A program made the position numbers and the translations under genes. The notes beneath the pieces were generated by a model. It ran no database searches. It had not been told where the DNA came from and saw only the letters and a program-made list of their open reading frames with translations. This document shows positions 45,552 to 55,550 of a stretch of 62,106 nt of DNA, piece by piece. This DNA comes from an uncultured Bacteroidota bacterium (lineage in GTDB: Bacteria; Bacteroidota; Bacteroidia; Bacteroidales; UBA12481), in contig CAINOB010000003.1 of the NCBI GenBank assembly GCA_903851365.1, positions 1 to 62,106 of the forward strand. Direction: 5' to 3'. How positions within the stretch are numbered: position 1 is the first letter of the stretch; each line of letters opens with the position of its first letter.

Positions 45552-45552
45552 A

Positions 45553-45622
45553 TTTAGAGTTGCCAACTTTAAACAGACAGTATAGCATAGCACGAATTTC
45601 TGCTTAGAGTTGCCAACTCTAA
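45553..45622. repeat. Two palindromic repeats (AGAGTTGCCAACT family) before glmS
   Basis: Two copies, at 45553-45573 and 45604-45622, share the core TTAGAGTTGCCAACT with the cluster between pgk and the LuxE-like gene. Here they lie in the same orientation, 30 bp apart, between a terminator and glmS. Confidence 0.8.
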
Positions 45623-45671
45623 ATGGAAAAATATACCTTAGCACTATCTAACCACTTGAACCAATTGTATT

Positions 45672-47507
45672 ATGTGCGGAATTGTCGGGTATATAGGACC
45701 TCGCGATGCTTATCCTATTATAATTAATGGATTGAAGCGACTGGAATATCGCGGGTATGACTCTGCCGGTATTGCCCTGATCAGTGAAGGATTCAATGTT
45801 CAGAAATGCAAGGGCAAAGTTGCCGACCTGGAAAGGCTCGGAACTTCCAGAACAAAATCGGGAACAATAGGTATGGGGCATACACGCTGGGCCACACATG
45901 GGGAGCCCAATGAGATTAATGCACATCCGCATACCTCGTTTAAGGGGCATTTTGTACTTGTGCACAATGGGATCATCGAGAATTATGCTTCCATCAAGCG
46001 TCATTTGAAAACCCGGGGAATCGAATTTGCCGGTGAAACAGATACGGAGGTTCTGGTTAACCTGATAGAGCATCTTTATCTCGAAGGCGACCTGACAGCC
46101 GAACTGGCGATAATCATGGCGCTGAACAAAGTGGAGGGAGCTTATGGCATCGTGGTCGCTTGTAAGGATGAGCCCGATCGGCTGTTTGCAGCACGAAAGG
46201 GCAGCCCGCTGGTTATCGGTGTCGGGCAAGGTGAATATTATCTTGCTTCGGATGCTACACCGCTTGTCGAGCATACACAAAACGTGATATACCTCAATGA
46301 TGAAGATTTCGCAATGATCAGCCGGGACCGACTGGTGCTCAGGACACTGCGGAATTCTTCCCATGCACCTGAAATCCAGGAACTCGATTTATCCATCGGA
46401 GAGATTGATAAAGAAGGGTTTGCCCATTTCATGCTCAAGGAGATTTTTGAGCAGCCACGGGCAATTCAGGATACGTTTCGTGGCCGGGTACTGCCGGATT
46501 TGTCAGGTATTCAGCTTGGCGGATTGCACGATGTATTGCAAAAGCTATATTCCGCCAAACGGATTATCATAACAGCATGCGGCACGTCGTGGCATGCCGG
46601 TTTGGTAGGTGAATATTTTTTCGAAGAGCTGGCGAGGGTGCCTGTTGAGGTAGAATACAGTTCAGAATTCCGTTATCGTAACCCGATACTCACACCCGAT
46701 GATATAGTACTGGCCATCAGTCAGAGCGGGGAAACGGCGGATACGCTGGCAGCCATCAAGCTCGCACGCGAGAAGGGAGCTACCGTACTGGGGATCTGCA
46801 ATGTGGTAGGCTCGTCAATTGCACGGGAAACCAATGCCGGAGTTTACACCCATGCCGGCCCCGAGATCGGGGTTGCCAGCACCAAAGCATTTACTGCCCA
46901 GGTTACCGTTTTAATTATGATGGCTCTGATGACCGGCAGAAATAACGGAACACTCTCAAAAGAACGATACGAAGAGCTCATCGCAGAACTGGTTGAGATA
47001 CCCGGTAAACTAAGGAAAACCCTGGAAAAAGATGGGGAAATACTGGAAATTGCGAAGATCTTTCAGAATACAAAAAACGCCATTTATCTCGGCCGGGGTG
47101 TGTTTTTTCCAGTTGCTCTTGAAGGAGCACTAAAATTGAAAGAAATCAGCTATATCCATGCTGAAGGCTATCCTGCTGCAGAAATGAAGCACGGACCCAT
47201 TGCCCTGATTGATGAGAATATGCCAGTTGTTGTAGTCGCAGCAAAAGATCAGACCCTCGACAAGGTGGTTAGCAACGTTCAGGAAATAAAAGCCCGCAAA
47301 GGTACTGTGATTGCAATCGTAACAGAAGGGGATCAGGAGATATCCCGGTTGGCCGACCATGTCATCGCTGTCCCGGATTCATTGCCGGAATTTTCAGTTC
47401 TGCTTTCGGTCATCCCTTTACAGCTGCTCGCCTACCATATTGCTGTTTTAAGAGGCTGCGATGTTGATCAGCCCCGTAACCTTGCCAAGTCGGTAACCGT
47501 AGAATAA
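45672..47507 (+). CDS. glmS: Glutamine-fructose-6-phosphate aminotransferase
   Basis: GlmS makes glucosamine-6-phosphate, the first step to UDP-GlcNAc for peptidoglycan and lipid A. The 611-residue protein starts MCGIVGYIG, with C2 as the glutaminase nucleophile after Met removal, followed by the HTRWATHG and HNGIIENY motifs. Two SIS domains follow (ITACGTSWHAGLVGEYF, AISQSGETADTLAAI, GVASTKAFTAQ), and it ends with the family's KSVTVE. The DUF4954 gene follows after 6 bp, so the two are probably co-transcribed. There is no room for a glmS ribozyme upstream. Confidence 0.98.
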   Translation: MCGIVGYIGPRDAYPIIINGLKRLEYRGYDSAGIALISEGFNVQKCKGKVADLERLGTSRTKSGTIGMGHTRWATHGEPNEINAHPHTSFKGHFVLVHNGIIENYASIKRHLKTRGIEFAGETDTEVLVNLIEHLYLEGDLTAELAIIMALNKVEGAYGIVVACKDEPDRLFAARKGSPLVIGVGQGEYYLASDATPLVEHTQNVIYLNDEDFAMISRDRLVLRTLRNSSHAPEIQELDLSIGEIDKEGFAHFMLKEIFEQPRAIQDTFRGRVLPDLSGIQLGGLHDVLQKLYSAKRIIITACGTSWHAGLVGEYFFEELARVPVEVEYSSEFRYRNPILTPDDIVLAISQSGETADTLAAIKLAREKGATVLGICNVVGSSIARETNAGVYTHAGPEIGVASTKAFTAQVTVLIMMALMTGRNNGTLSKERYEELIAELVEIPGKLRKTLEKDGEILEIAKIFQNTKNAIYLGRGVFFPVALEGALKLKEISYIHAEGYPAAEMKHGPIALIDENMPVVVVAAKDQTLDKVVSNVQEIKARKGTVIAIVTEGDQEISRLADHVIAVPDSLPEFSVLLSVIPLQLLAYHIAVLRGCDVDQPRNLAKSVTVE

Positions 47508-47513
47508 AGCGGA

Positions 47514-49511
47514 ATGAAAGAATCTGTTTATCGTAATCTGACTGCCTCCGAGATTGAAAAACTTGAATTGCAAGGTTGTTCAGCTGAATCGTGGGATAAG
47601 ATCAAAGTAAAACCATTGTTCGATACATCCCGTATTCAGAGAGTCAGCTTTCACGGAGATATTCGACTAGGGTCTTTTCAGGGTTTTGCGGATTTTGCAG
47701 GTGGCCTTAAATTACCTACCGGAATCACAGATATCTGTCTATTAAATTGCCAGATTGGCGATGAAGTTTTTATCAGCGGGCCAGCCGGAATGATAATCGG
47801 TTATCATATCAGCGACCGTGTCATTATCACCCATGTGGATGAGATAGTTTACGAAGGGCCAACGGGTTTTGGCAACGGACTGAGGGTTTCCGTGCTGAAT
47901 GAGGCCGGCGGCAGGGAGGTTCCCATTTTCGACCGTTTATCGGCTCACCTGGCTTATATCCTTGCCTTGTACAGGCACCGCCCTGAAGTAATCAGCAAGC
48001 TCACAACCTTGATTGATGCCTATTCTGCAACATGTGATCAGGGATATGGTGTAATCGCTGAAGGTGCCCGCATCACTCACACCCACCTTATCCGAAATGT
48101 CAGAATAGGACCCTATGCCATCATCGATGGTGCCACCAGGCTCGAAGAAGGCAGTATCAACAGTTGTCCAGAGGATCCCGTTTTCATAGGCCCCGGTATT
48201 AGTGCTAGAGATTTTATTGTCTCTTCAGGATCGCATATCACTGATTCGGTTTTTCTGGATAAATGTTTTGTGGGTCAGGGTGTTGAGCTGGGGAAACAAT
48301 ATTCAGCCGAGAACTCTTTATTTTTCGCCAACTGTGCCGGATTTCATGGGGAGGCTTGCTCGGTTTTTGCAGGTCCTTTTACGGTCACACATCACAAATC
48401 CACCCTTCTTATAGCCGCCTATTTTTCCTTTTTAAATGCCGGATCAGGATCCAACCAGAGCAATCATATGTACAAGCTCGGACCGATTCATCAGGGTATC
48501 GTCGAGCGAGGCTCCAAAACTACCAGTGATTCCTACTTGCTCTGGCCCAGCAAGATAGGTCCGTTTACTTTGGTTATGGGTCGCCATTATAAGAATTCCG
48601 ACACCTCAGATTTGCCCTTTTCCTACCTGGTTGAGAGCAATGATGAAAGCATACTTTCTCCAGGGGTCAACCTGAAATCGGTGGGTACAATCCGCGATGC
48701 GCAAAAATGGCCAAAACGCGACCGCCGCCGCGATCCCGATCTTCTTGACGTGATCAACTACAATCTTCTGAGTCCCTTTACAATCCAGAAAATGTGGCGG
48801 GGAAGAGAAATCCTCCGAAATTTGCAAAAAACATCTGGGCTGAAATCTGATTTCTATACGTTCGAGAATACGAAAATTCCACGGAATGCTCTGGAGCGGG
48901 GAATTCAGCTCTATACGATCGGCATCATTAAATTCCTTGGAAATTCAATTATTTCCAGAATAGAAAAAGGCGATTGTTACAACGCGACAGTTCTTCAGGA
49001 AACCTTAAAGGCCAGCATACCTTCAGGGAAGGGTAGCTGGATTGATATGGCCGGGCTTATCGCACCTCAGGAACTGGCTGAGAAGCTGCTTGATCGCATT
49101 GATAACGGATCGGTTTGCGCGATCGAAGAAATTGAATTGGAATTCCGCAGATGGCACAGTGATTATTATGATATGGAATGGACCTGGGCACGCGATCATA
49201 TCGGGAAAGAATTCAAATGCCAGCTCGATAGCATCACCCCCGAAACTGTTATTCCGATTATTGAAACCTGGAAAAAAGCAGTTGTCGACCTCGATGAGAT
49301 GCTTTACGAAGATGCCCGGAAAGAGTTCAGGATTTCAGCACAAACGGGTTTCGGAACCGACGGAGGCGAAGATGAACGTTCCAGAGATTTTGGCGAGGTA
49401 CGCGGCGAATTTGAGCAAAATCCGGCGGTAATGGCGATTCGGGAGCATATCAGGAAGAAGACTGCTTTGGCTGCAAAGATTATTGATCAATTGAGCTTCA
49501 GGCAAGTTTGA
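47514..49511 (+). CDS. DUF4954 protein with left-handed beta-helix region
   Basis: The 665-residue protein matches the DUF4954 family of Bacteroidota and spirochaetes. Its middle part (about 170-330) shows hexapeptide-like repeats (VRIGPYAIIDGATRLEEG, DPVFIGPGISARDFIV) of the type seen in the sugar-nucleotide acyltransferase GlmU, followed by helical C-terminal regions (RDPDLLDVINYNLLSPF, WIDMAGLIAPQEL). The gene starts 6 bp after glmS, which points to amino-sugar metabolism, but no reaction is known. Its 3' end overlaps rnr by 14 bp. Confidence 0.85.
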   Translation: MKESVYRNLTASEIEKLELQGCSAESWDKIKVKPLFDTSRIQRVSFHGDIRLGSFQGFADFAGGLKLPTGITDICLLNCQIGDEVFISGPAGMIIGYHISDRVIITHVDEIVYEGPTGFGNGLRVSVLNEAGGREVPIFDRLSAHLAYILALYRHRPEVISKLTTLIDAYSATCDQGYGVIAEGARITHTHLIRNVRIGPYAIIDGATRLEEGSINSCPEDPVFIGPGISARDFIVSSGSHITDSVFLDKCFVGQGVELGKQYSAENSLFFANCAGFHGEACSVFAGPFTVTHHKSTLLIAAYFSFLNAGSGSNQSNHMYKLGPIHQGIVERGSKTTSDSYLLWPSKIGPFTLVMGRHYKNSDTSDLPFSYLVESNDESILSPGVNLKSVGTIRDAQKWPKRDRRRDPDLLDVINYNLLSPFTIQKMWRGREILRNLQKTSGLKSDFYTFENTKIPRNALERGIQLYTIGIIKFLGNSIISRIEKGDCYNATVLQETLKASIPSGKGSWIDMAGLIAPQELAEKLLDRIDNGSVCAIEEIELEFRRWHSDYYDMEWTWARDHIGKEFKCQLDSITPETVIPIIETWKKAVVDLDEMLYEDARKEFRISAQTGFGTDGGEDERSRDFGEVRGEFEQNPAVMAIREHIRKKTALAAKIIDQLSFRQV

Positions 49512-51637
49512 AGTCCATCTGACGCTTTGCAAGATTAGTACGGAGAATTTCAATCCTGACTTTCTGACCAATCACAAACCGGCGGCGTGTATGGGCTCCG
49601 GTCAGGCAATAATTCTTTTCGTCGTACTCGTAGAAATCATCGTCCATATCCCGCATTGGAACCATGCCTTCGCAATGGTTGTCAGTAAGTTCGACATAAA
49701 ATCCCCACTCGCTGATTCCCGATATGATACCTTCAAATTTCTGTCCGATTTTATCCTGAAGGAATTCAACCTGCTTATATTTCACGCTGGCCCGCTCAGC
49801 CTTGACCGCCCGGTCCTCCATCATGCTCGATTGAACGCACATGGTTTCAACCGTAGGCTGGTTTTGCGAAGGCTCATTATGCAGATATAAATCGAGCAAC
49901 CGATGGACCATTAAATCCGGATAGCGCCTGATCGGGGAAGTAAAATGAGTATAATGTTCAAAGGAGAGCCCGTAATGGCCGATATTCTGGGTGGAGTATT
50001 TTGCTTTGGCCATAGTCCTGATAGCCAGACTTTCAATGATATACTGTTCGTTCTTACCCTTGATTTCGGTTAAAAGCTTGTTCATGGAATCCGCTATGGA
50101 CTTATGACTGGCTGTTTTCACCGAGTAACCGAACGTGTGAATAAAATTCGAAAAGTTAATCAGCTTTTCCACATTAGGCCGGTCATGAATCCGATATACG
50201 AACGTCTTAGCTTTTTGACCCTGCTTCACCTTACCGATGCGTTCAGCCACTTTTTGGTTGGCCAGAAGCATGAATTCCTCAATCAGCCAGTTTGATTCCT
50301 TGGCTTCCTTGAAGTAAACACCGGTTGGTTTCCCATGTTCATCTATGTAAAACTTAACTTCCTCTCGCTCAAAGGAGAAGGAACCTCTTTTAAATCGCTC
50401 ATTGCGTAAAATGGTAGCCATTTTATGGAATTGCAGAATCTCTGCCGACAGATCGCCTTCACCAGTCTCTATTACCTGTTGGGCTTCCTCATAAGAAAAG
50501 CGCCGGTCGGAATGGATTACCGTCCGGCCAAACCACTGAGTTAAAACCTCCGACTTTTCATTCATTTCAAATACTGCGGAAAATGTCAATCTGTCGACAT
50601 TTGGTTTTAGCGAGCAAAGGTCATTTGAAAGACGTTCGGGCAGCATTGGAACTACACGATCTACCAGGTAGACTGATGTTCCGCGGGCATACGCTTCCTT
50701 GTCGATTTCAGAAAATGGCCTCACATAATGGCTAACATCAGCGATATGCACCCCGATTTCCCAATTTCCATTTTCAAGCTTTTTAATCGACAGAGCATCA
50801 TCAAAGTCTTTTGCATCACCCGGATCGATAGTGAATGTGGTTGTTTCCCTGAAGTCACGTCTCGACTTTATATCCTCAAAAGTGATCTCTCCCGGTACGG
50901 TTTCCGCCTGCTTGAGCACATTTTCAGAGAATTTATATGGCAGTTCAAAATTCGGCCAGGATCGCATGAGTTTCGGTTTCATGTTGTCCGGCAACCCCTA
51001 AAACATCAACCACTTCACCAAAAGGATTTTTAGCCGTTGGTGGCCATTCGGTGATACGTGCAACAACTTTCTGGCCCTCCTCTGCTCCTTTCAGATTCCG
51101 CGGATGGATAAAAATATCGTACGGCATATCCCGGTTATCGGGAATAAGAAAATAATAACCCGAAGATCTTTCGATGGTACCCACGAAGGTTCTTTCCCTC
51201 TGTTCCAGGATCTCGACAATCTCCCCCATCAGCCGTTGACCTTCACGACGGGCGTAAAGATAAACCTTCACTTTATCGCCGTTGAGAGCCCGGTTAACAT
51301 TGCGGTTATTGATGTAAACATCCTCTTTTACTTCCTCTGAAATGATGTATGCAGCGCCTGACCTCGTCATTTGTACGATGCCGGTAATGTGTCCGCCGCG
51401 AACTTTCAATTTGTATTTACCGCGCTCAACATCAATCAGCTGCCCACTCCGCAATAGCTCCTCCAATACATCTGAAATGAGTTTTTTCTGGCCGGGATCG
51501 CTCAGTCCCAACTTTGCACTGATCTGTTTATAGTTGAGGGTCTGTGCTGTATTTTGATTAAAGATCCCCAGAATCTTGCTTCGCAGAATTTTTTTATTTG
51601 CAGCTTGGGGGCTCTCTTTTTTACTTCTTCTTTGCAT
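49498..51637 (-). pseudogene. rnr: Ribonuclease R, frameshifted
   Basis: RNase R degrades structured RNA from the 3' end. The first frame (51637 to 50945) carries the winged-helix start, cold-shock domains and ends HAILAEF and a TGA. The next frame (from about 50945 to 49498) continues ELPYKFSENV and holds the RNB catalytic site DPGDAKDFDDALSI and a C-terminal S1 domain (QKFEGIISGISEWGFYVEL). Removing one base from a run of four T (AAAA at 50947-50950 on the plus strand) joins them into about 712 residues, the usual length. The stop context is UUU-UGA, a known kind of +1 slippage site. Error, mutation and programmed shift are all possible. Confidence 0.9.
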
Positions 51638-51653
51638 TATAAATATTTTGTCG

Positions 51654-51661
51654 CAAAATTA
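51654..51661 (-). promoter_or_regulatory. Bacteroidota-type -7 promoter box before rnr
   Basis: On the minus strand TAATTTTG fits TAnnTTTG and lies 16 bp before the rnr ATG at 51637. It faces away from the box at 51695 in the same divergent region. Confidence 0.42.
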
Positions 51662-51694
51662 GCCAATTTAAAAGGGTAATTGTCCGATTAGCAT

Positions 51695-51702
51695 TAAATT
51701 TG
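51695..51702 (+). promoter_or_regulatory. Bacteroidota-type -7 promoter box before the LytS-like gene
   Basis: TAAATTTG fits TAnnTTTG and ends 20 bp before the GTG start of the sensor kinase. A TTG at 51680-51682 is too close (12 bp) to be a standard -33 element. Confidence 0.4.
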
Positions 51703-51722
51703 AGTTAATTAACCATCTCTCA

Positions 51723-54700
51723 GTGCGTCTTAAAGTCCAGTTTTACCTTTTCATTGCTCTAGCTTTGACCCTATCGAAGCCAGCCATTGTTGCGCAGGAT
51801 TTAAATTACACTCATTTTGGCATTGAATCTGAAGTCAGACTTCCCTCAAATCAGGTATATGGAATAGTATTTGGCAAAAATGGTGTTTTATGGGCGACTA
51901 CTGATCGTGGCGTCTGGCGTTATGATGGATACACATCACGGCAATTTACGGTAAGCGACGGGTTAAAAGAAAACACGAATCTTAGGATCTTTCCAAATCC
52001 GACGGGTGGAATCTGGGTCTCCTCCATAAATAATTACCTGAACAGCATTATTGATGATACTGTCCGGTTGCATCCAAGCAGTGAGGATATTCACAAGCTG
52101 GGAAACAACAGTGAATTTATCCAGCAAATCTCCGTTCAATCAGATAGTTCGATCTACCTGTGTTTTAACCGGCCGGGATTATTCCGGTTAAAAAAAGGGG
52201 AAAAACCCGTGTTGGTCAAGGAGCATCTGTTGAATGCAGAAAAAGGTTCTGTTGCTATCCATTACTCACCGGAACAATATTACTGGGACATGGACGGGCT
52301 TCCCGATACCAACCAGAACCTCCAGACCACTGTAACACCAGAAAAAGATTGGATATATCTGAAGTGCGGTGTAATAAACAATAAAAACTCCTATCGAAAG
52401 GACATTTGTCCGATCGGGAAAAATGAATTTCTGATATCTGTTTGTAATAAAGCTTTCCATATAAAAGATGGACACCTGGCAGGAGAAAAGGCTTTTACCC
52501 AGGATGTTTCGGGTTTGTTTGCCGATAAGCAAGGTAATTTCTGGATCGGTCTTTTAGGTGGAGGGGTTCTGAGATTTTCCTCCAAAAATTTTAACACTGA
52601 ACCCTCCCATTATCTGAATGATGAAATAATAACCGGAATTGCTCAGGATCATGAAGGAGGTTATTGGTTCACCACTCTGACCAATGGAATTTTCAAGGCA
52701 AATAACCTGGATATCAATTTATTCAAATCTACTACAACAGATATCAGGGACAATAATTTTATGTCAATGACATCCGATGGCAGAAGCGTTTATGTGGGTA
52801 CCCAATCCGGACTACTCTATAAATACACTGAACTTGCCAGCCATAATTATTCAATCCAGGAGATAAAGCTTCAAAAGCCAAACGGAAGCATCAGGAAGCT
52901 GTATTTTACTCCTGATCATCATCTGATGATATTAAACGAGGAACTTATGGAAATCGACACTCTTGGACGCTTCCGGGGTGTTGGGGAGGTGAAGATATAC
53001 CCGTTCAGTTACACTAAAAGTTCAAATGGTGAATGGATGGTAACTTATACAGGGGCTATCGATGTGTACAAGAATAGCCGGGTGGTCAGGCACTGGTCGG
53101 CTGCCGAACTGGAAAAAGCATTCCCGGGTCAAAAAATTCTTAAATCCGCGGTCAACCGGATACGAACGATGTTACTCGATTCATGGGGCCGGCTATGGTT
53201 TGGGTCACAGAATTCCGGACTATTCAGCGGCAAAGATTCCGTGATATATCAATGGGACAAAAAAGACACTCTTTTGGGCCGGCGGATACTGGATATTGAT
53301 CAGGTAGGAAAGAATATCTGGTTAAGCATAGCAGATTACGGAATTGGAATCTTACATCCTGATTCAACGCTCACCCGCATCACTCAAAAGGATGGACTCC
53401 TGAGCGATATTATCGATGCAGTTTTTGCTGAAAATGATTCCGTTGTTTGGGTAGGGACCAACAATGGGTTGAACAGGATCAGCTTTGAACCAGTCACTCA
53501 GAAAGTTACTTTAATTTCTTCTTTCACTGTTGCTGAAGGATTGCCTTCAAGCGGGATAACCCAGATAATCCAAAATAGGGACCATATCTGGGTTACCACC
53601 TCCCAGGGAGTTATCGATCTTGGTTCTGGTTTTATCTACCAGCACCCGATCACCCCAAAATTGCTGACTGGCCCCCTGATTGTCAACCAACAGCCCCGTC
53701 CGCTTACCTCACCAATGGTTCTTGATGCCGGCAAATATGATCTGGTTTTCAACTTTAAAGCCATAACCTATAGAAAACCGAGCCATATAAATTATAAGTA
53801 CAAGCTTGTCGGGATTGATAAAGATTATATTATCACAAATAATCTGGAAGCGCGTTATCCGGATCTCCGTCACGGAACCTATACTTTTTGCATTAATGCA
53901 TCCTATACCAGTGAATTCGATCCTTTTACAGAAAAAACCTTTATCATGGAGATCAAGCCGCATTTCTATGAATTAAAAATGATGGTGGTCTTGTATTTTA
54001 TGATGCTTTTGGCTTTAATCTACGCTATTTTCAATGTTACATCCAAGTCTATCCAAACCAGGGAACTTGAGAAACGCCAATTATTACATGCTGAAAAGCG
54101 TGCGCTTCTTTCGCAGATGAACCCGCATTTCATATTCAACTCCCTGAATTCCATTGAGCATTTTATTCTTCAACACGATGAATTTCAGGCAAATAATTAT
54201 CTCACCAATTTTTCTGGTTTGATCAGGAGAATTTTGGATAATTCGAAAAAGAATGTGATAACCCTTCAGGAAGAGATCACTACGCTCTGTCTTTACCTGG
54301 GTTTGGAAAAGCTAAGGTTTGAAAATGAATTTGAAAATCAGATAATTAAGGATGATAAGATCGATTATAACGAAACCATGATTCCGCCAATGTTGCTTCA
54401 GCCATTTGTTGAGAACGCCATCTGGCATGGCTTACTTCCTTTAAAAGGGAAAGGGGTGCTGACGATTTCGTTTACCGATATGCAGGAATACTTTAAATGT
54501 TGTATTGTTGATAATGGGATAGGAAGAGAAAATGCTTTATCTTTAAAGGGACTGAAGAATACGCACGTTTCGAACGGGATACATAATGTGGAGGAAAGGA
54601 TTGAATTGTTAAATAAAATGAACAAAAGGAAAATCAGTTTAACAATATACGATTTGAAGAGAGATGACGGAACAGCCACCGGTACTTCGATAGAGATTAT

Positions 54701-54725
54701 CATACCGTTTGAATTGAAAACTTGA
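51723..54725 (+). CDS. Sensor histidine kinase with periplasmic beta-propeller (LytS-type)
   Basis: The start is a GTG (51723) followed by a signal-like helix (FYLFIALALTLSKPAIVAQ). The N-terminal 650 residues form two-component regulator propeller repeats with W-containing units (GVLWATTDRGVWRYDGY, GRLWFGSQNSGLF, SVVWVGTNNGLNRI), then a Y_Y_Y domain (about 645-735) and one transmembrane helix near residue 760. The cytoplasmic part is a LytS-type kinase with the phospho-acceptor H802 in SQMNPHFIFNSLNSIEHF and the ATP-binding VDNGIGRENA. Its stop is 4 bp before the response regulator gene, so the two form one system. The propeller may sense an extracellular polymer or its breakdown products; the ligand is unknown. 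Confidence 0.94.
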   Translation: MRLKVQFYLFIALALTLSKPAIVAQDLNYTHFGIESEVRLPSNQVYGIVFGKNGVLWATTDRGVWRYDGYTSRQFTVSDGLKENTNLRIFPNPTGGIWVSSINNYLNSIIDDTVRLHPSSEDIHKLGNNSEFIQQISVQSDSSIYLCFNRPGLFRLKKGEKPVLVKEHLLNAEKGSVAIHYSPEQYYWDMDGLPDTNQNLQTTVTPEKDWIYLKCGVINNKNSYRKDICPIGKNEFLISVCNKAFHIKDGHLAGEKAFTQDVSGLFADKQGNFWIGLLGGGVLRFSSKNFNTEPSHYLNDEIITGIAQDHEGGYWFTTLTNGIFKANNLDINLFKSTTTDIRDNNFMSMTSDGRSVYVGTQSGLLYKYTELASHNYSIQEIKLQKPNGSIRKLYFTPDHHLMILNEELMEIDTLGRFRGVGEVKIYPFSYTKSSNGEWMVTYTGAIDVYKNSRVVRHWSAAELEKAFPGQKILKSAVNRIRTMLLDSWGRLWFGSQNSGLFSGKDSVIYQWDKKDTLLGRRILDIDQVGKNIWLSIADYGIGILHPDSTLTRITQKDGLLSDIIDAVFAENDSVVWVGTNNGLNRISFEPVTQKVTLISSFTVAEGLPSSGITQIIQNRDHIWVTTSQGVIDLGSGFIYQHPITPKLLTGPLIVNQQPRPLTSPMVLDAGKYDLVFNFKAITYRKPSHINYKYKLVGIDKDYIITNNLEARYPDLRHGTYTFCINASYTSEFDPFTEKTFIMEIKPHFYELKMMVVLYFMMLLALIYAIFNVTSKSIQTRELEKRQLLHAEKRALLSQMNPHFIFNSLNSIEHFILQHDEFQANNYLTNFSGLIRRILDNSKKNVITLQEEITTLCLYLGLEKLRFENEFENQIIKDDKIDYNETMIPPMLLQPFVENAIWHGLLPLKGKGVLTISFTDMQEYFKCCIVDNGIGRENALSLKGLKNTHVSNGIHNVEERIELLNKMNKRKISLTIYDLKRDDGTATGTSIEIIIPFELKT

Positions 54726-54729
54726 CCCT

Positions 54730-55503
54730 ATGGAAACCAGAATCAGGACGATAATTATCGAAGACGAGCACAAAAGCCTGTTAACGCTTCAAACCCTTTT
54801 AGAACGGTATTGTCCCGAGGTGGTTGTAATTGGTACAGGGAATTGCGTGGAGGCTGGCTTGCGAGTGATTCAGGAATTAGCCCCTGAGCTGGTTTTTCTT
54901 GACATTGCCATGCCCGATGGTGATGCCTTTGATCTGTTAAACCGTATTGGGAAAGTCAATTTTGAAATCATTTTTATTACCGCATACAATGATTTTGCTT
55001 TGAAGGCATTTGAATTCTCTGCCTTGCATTATTTGCTTAAACCTATCAACTACAGGGAACTTGAAGATGCTGTTCAGAGGTATTTGAAAATACGTCCTCT
55101 GAATAATGTTCAGCCAAGGCTTGAGATCCTTAACCGGACACTTAAAAATCATTTCGACAAGATCAGTCTTCCCTCCAATGATGGATTGATTATTGTTGAA
55201 ATTCAGGATATTATCCGATTGGAAGCAGCAGGTAATTATTCTACCGTTTTCCTTACTTCAGGAGAATCGATCATTGTTACTAAAACATTGAACCATTTTG
55301 AGGAGATTCTCAGCGGATTGAGTTTTGTCAGGATTCACAATACCCATCTGATCAATCTAAAGTATGTGAAAAAGTATCAGCGCGGTCAGGGCGGAACCGT
55401 TACCATGTACAACGGAACCTCACTGGCAGTGTCGCGGACACGCAAGAACGAGTTTATTGAAGGGCTCAGGAATCTAAGCCTCACAATCGGTTATACCAGT
55501 TAA
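54730..55503 (+). CDS. LytTR-family response regulator
   Basis: The 257-residue protein pairs a receiver domain (IIIEDEHKSL, phospho-acceptor D58 in VFLDIAMPDGDA, K106-type lysine in LLKPINYRELE) with a C-terminal LytTR DNA-binding domain (DIIRLEAAGNYSTVFL, FVRIHNTHLINLKYVKKYQR, LAVSRTRKNEF). It is the direct partner of the upstream propeller kinase. LytTR regulators bind direct repeats upstream of target genes; no such repeat is evident nearby. Confidence 0.95.
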   Translation: METRIRTIIIEDEHKSLLTLQTLLERYCPEVVVIGTGNCVEAGLRVIQELAPELVFLDIAMPDGDAFDLLNRIGKVNFEIIFITAYNDFALKAFEFSALHYLLKPINYRELEDAVQRYLKIRPLNNVQPRLEILNRTLKNHFDKISLPSNDGLIIVEIQDIIRLEAAGNYSTVFLTSGESIIVTKTLNHFEEILSGLSFVRIHNTHLINLKYVKKYQRGQGGTVTMYNGTSLAVSRTRKNEFIEGLRNLSLTIGYTS

Positions 55504-55550
55504 ACCGAAAACCCCGCAGCATATACAGTCATTCCAGCCAGATACACATT

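Noticed and set aside
45623-45671. A glmS ribozyme upstream of glmS
   Set aside because: The space between the palindromic repeats and the ATG is under 50 bp and shows none of the ribozyme's conserved core; glmS ribozymes are also not expected in this phylum.
45648-46364. 238-codon minus-strand frame over the glmS start
   Set aside because: It overlaps the confident glmS gene in antisense and its translation has no recognisable feature.
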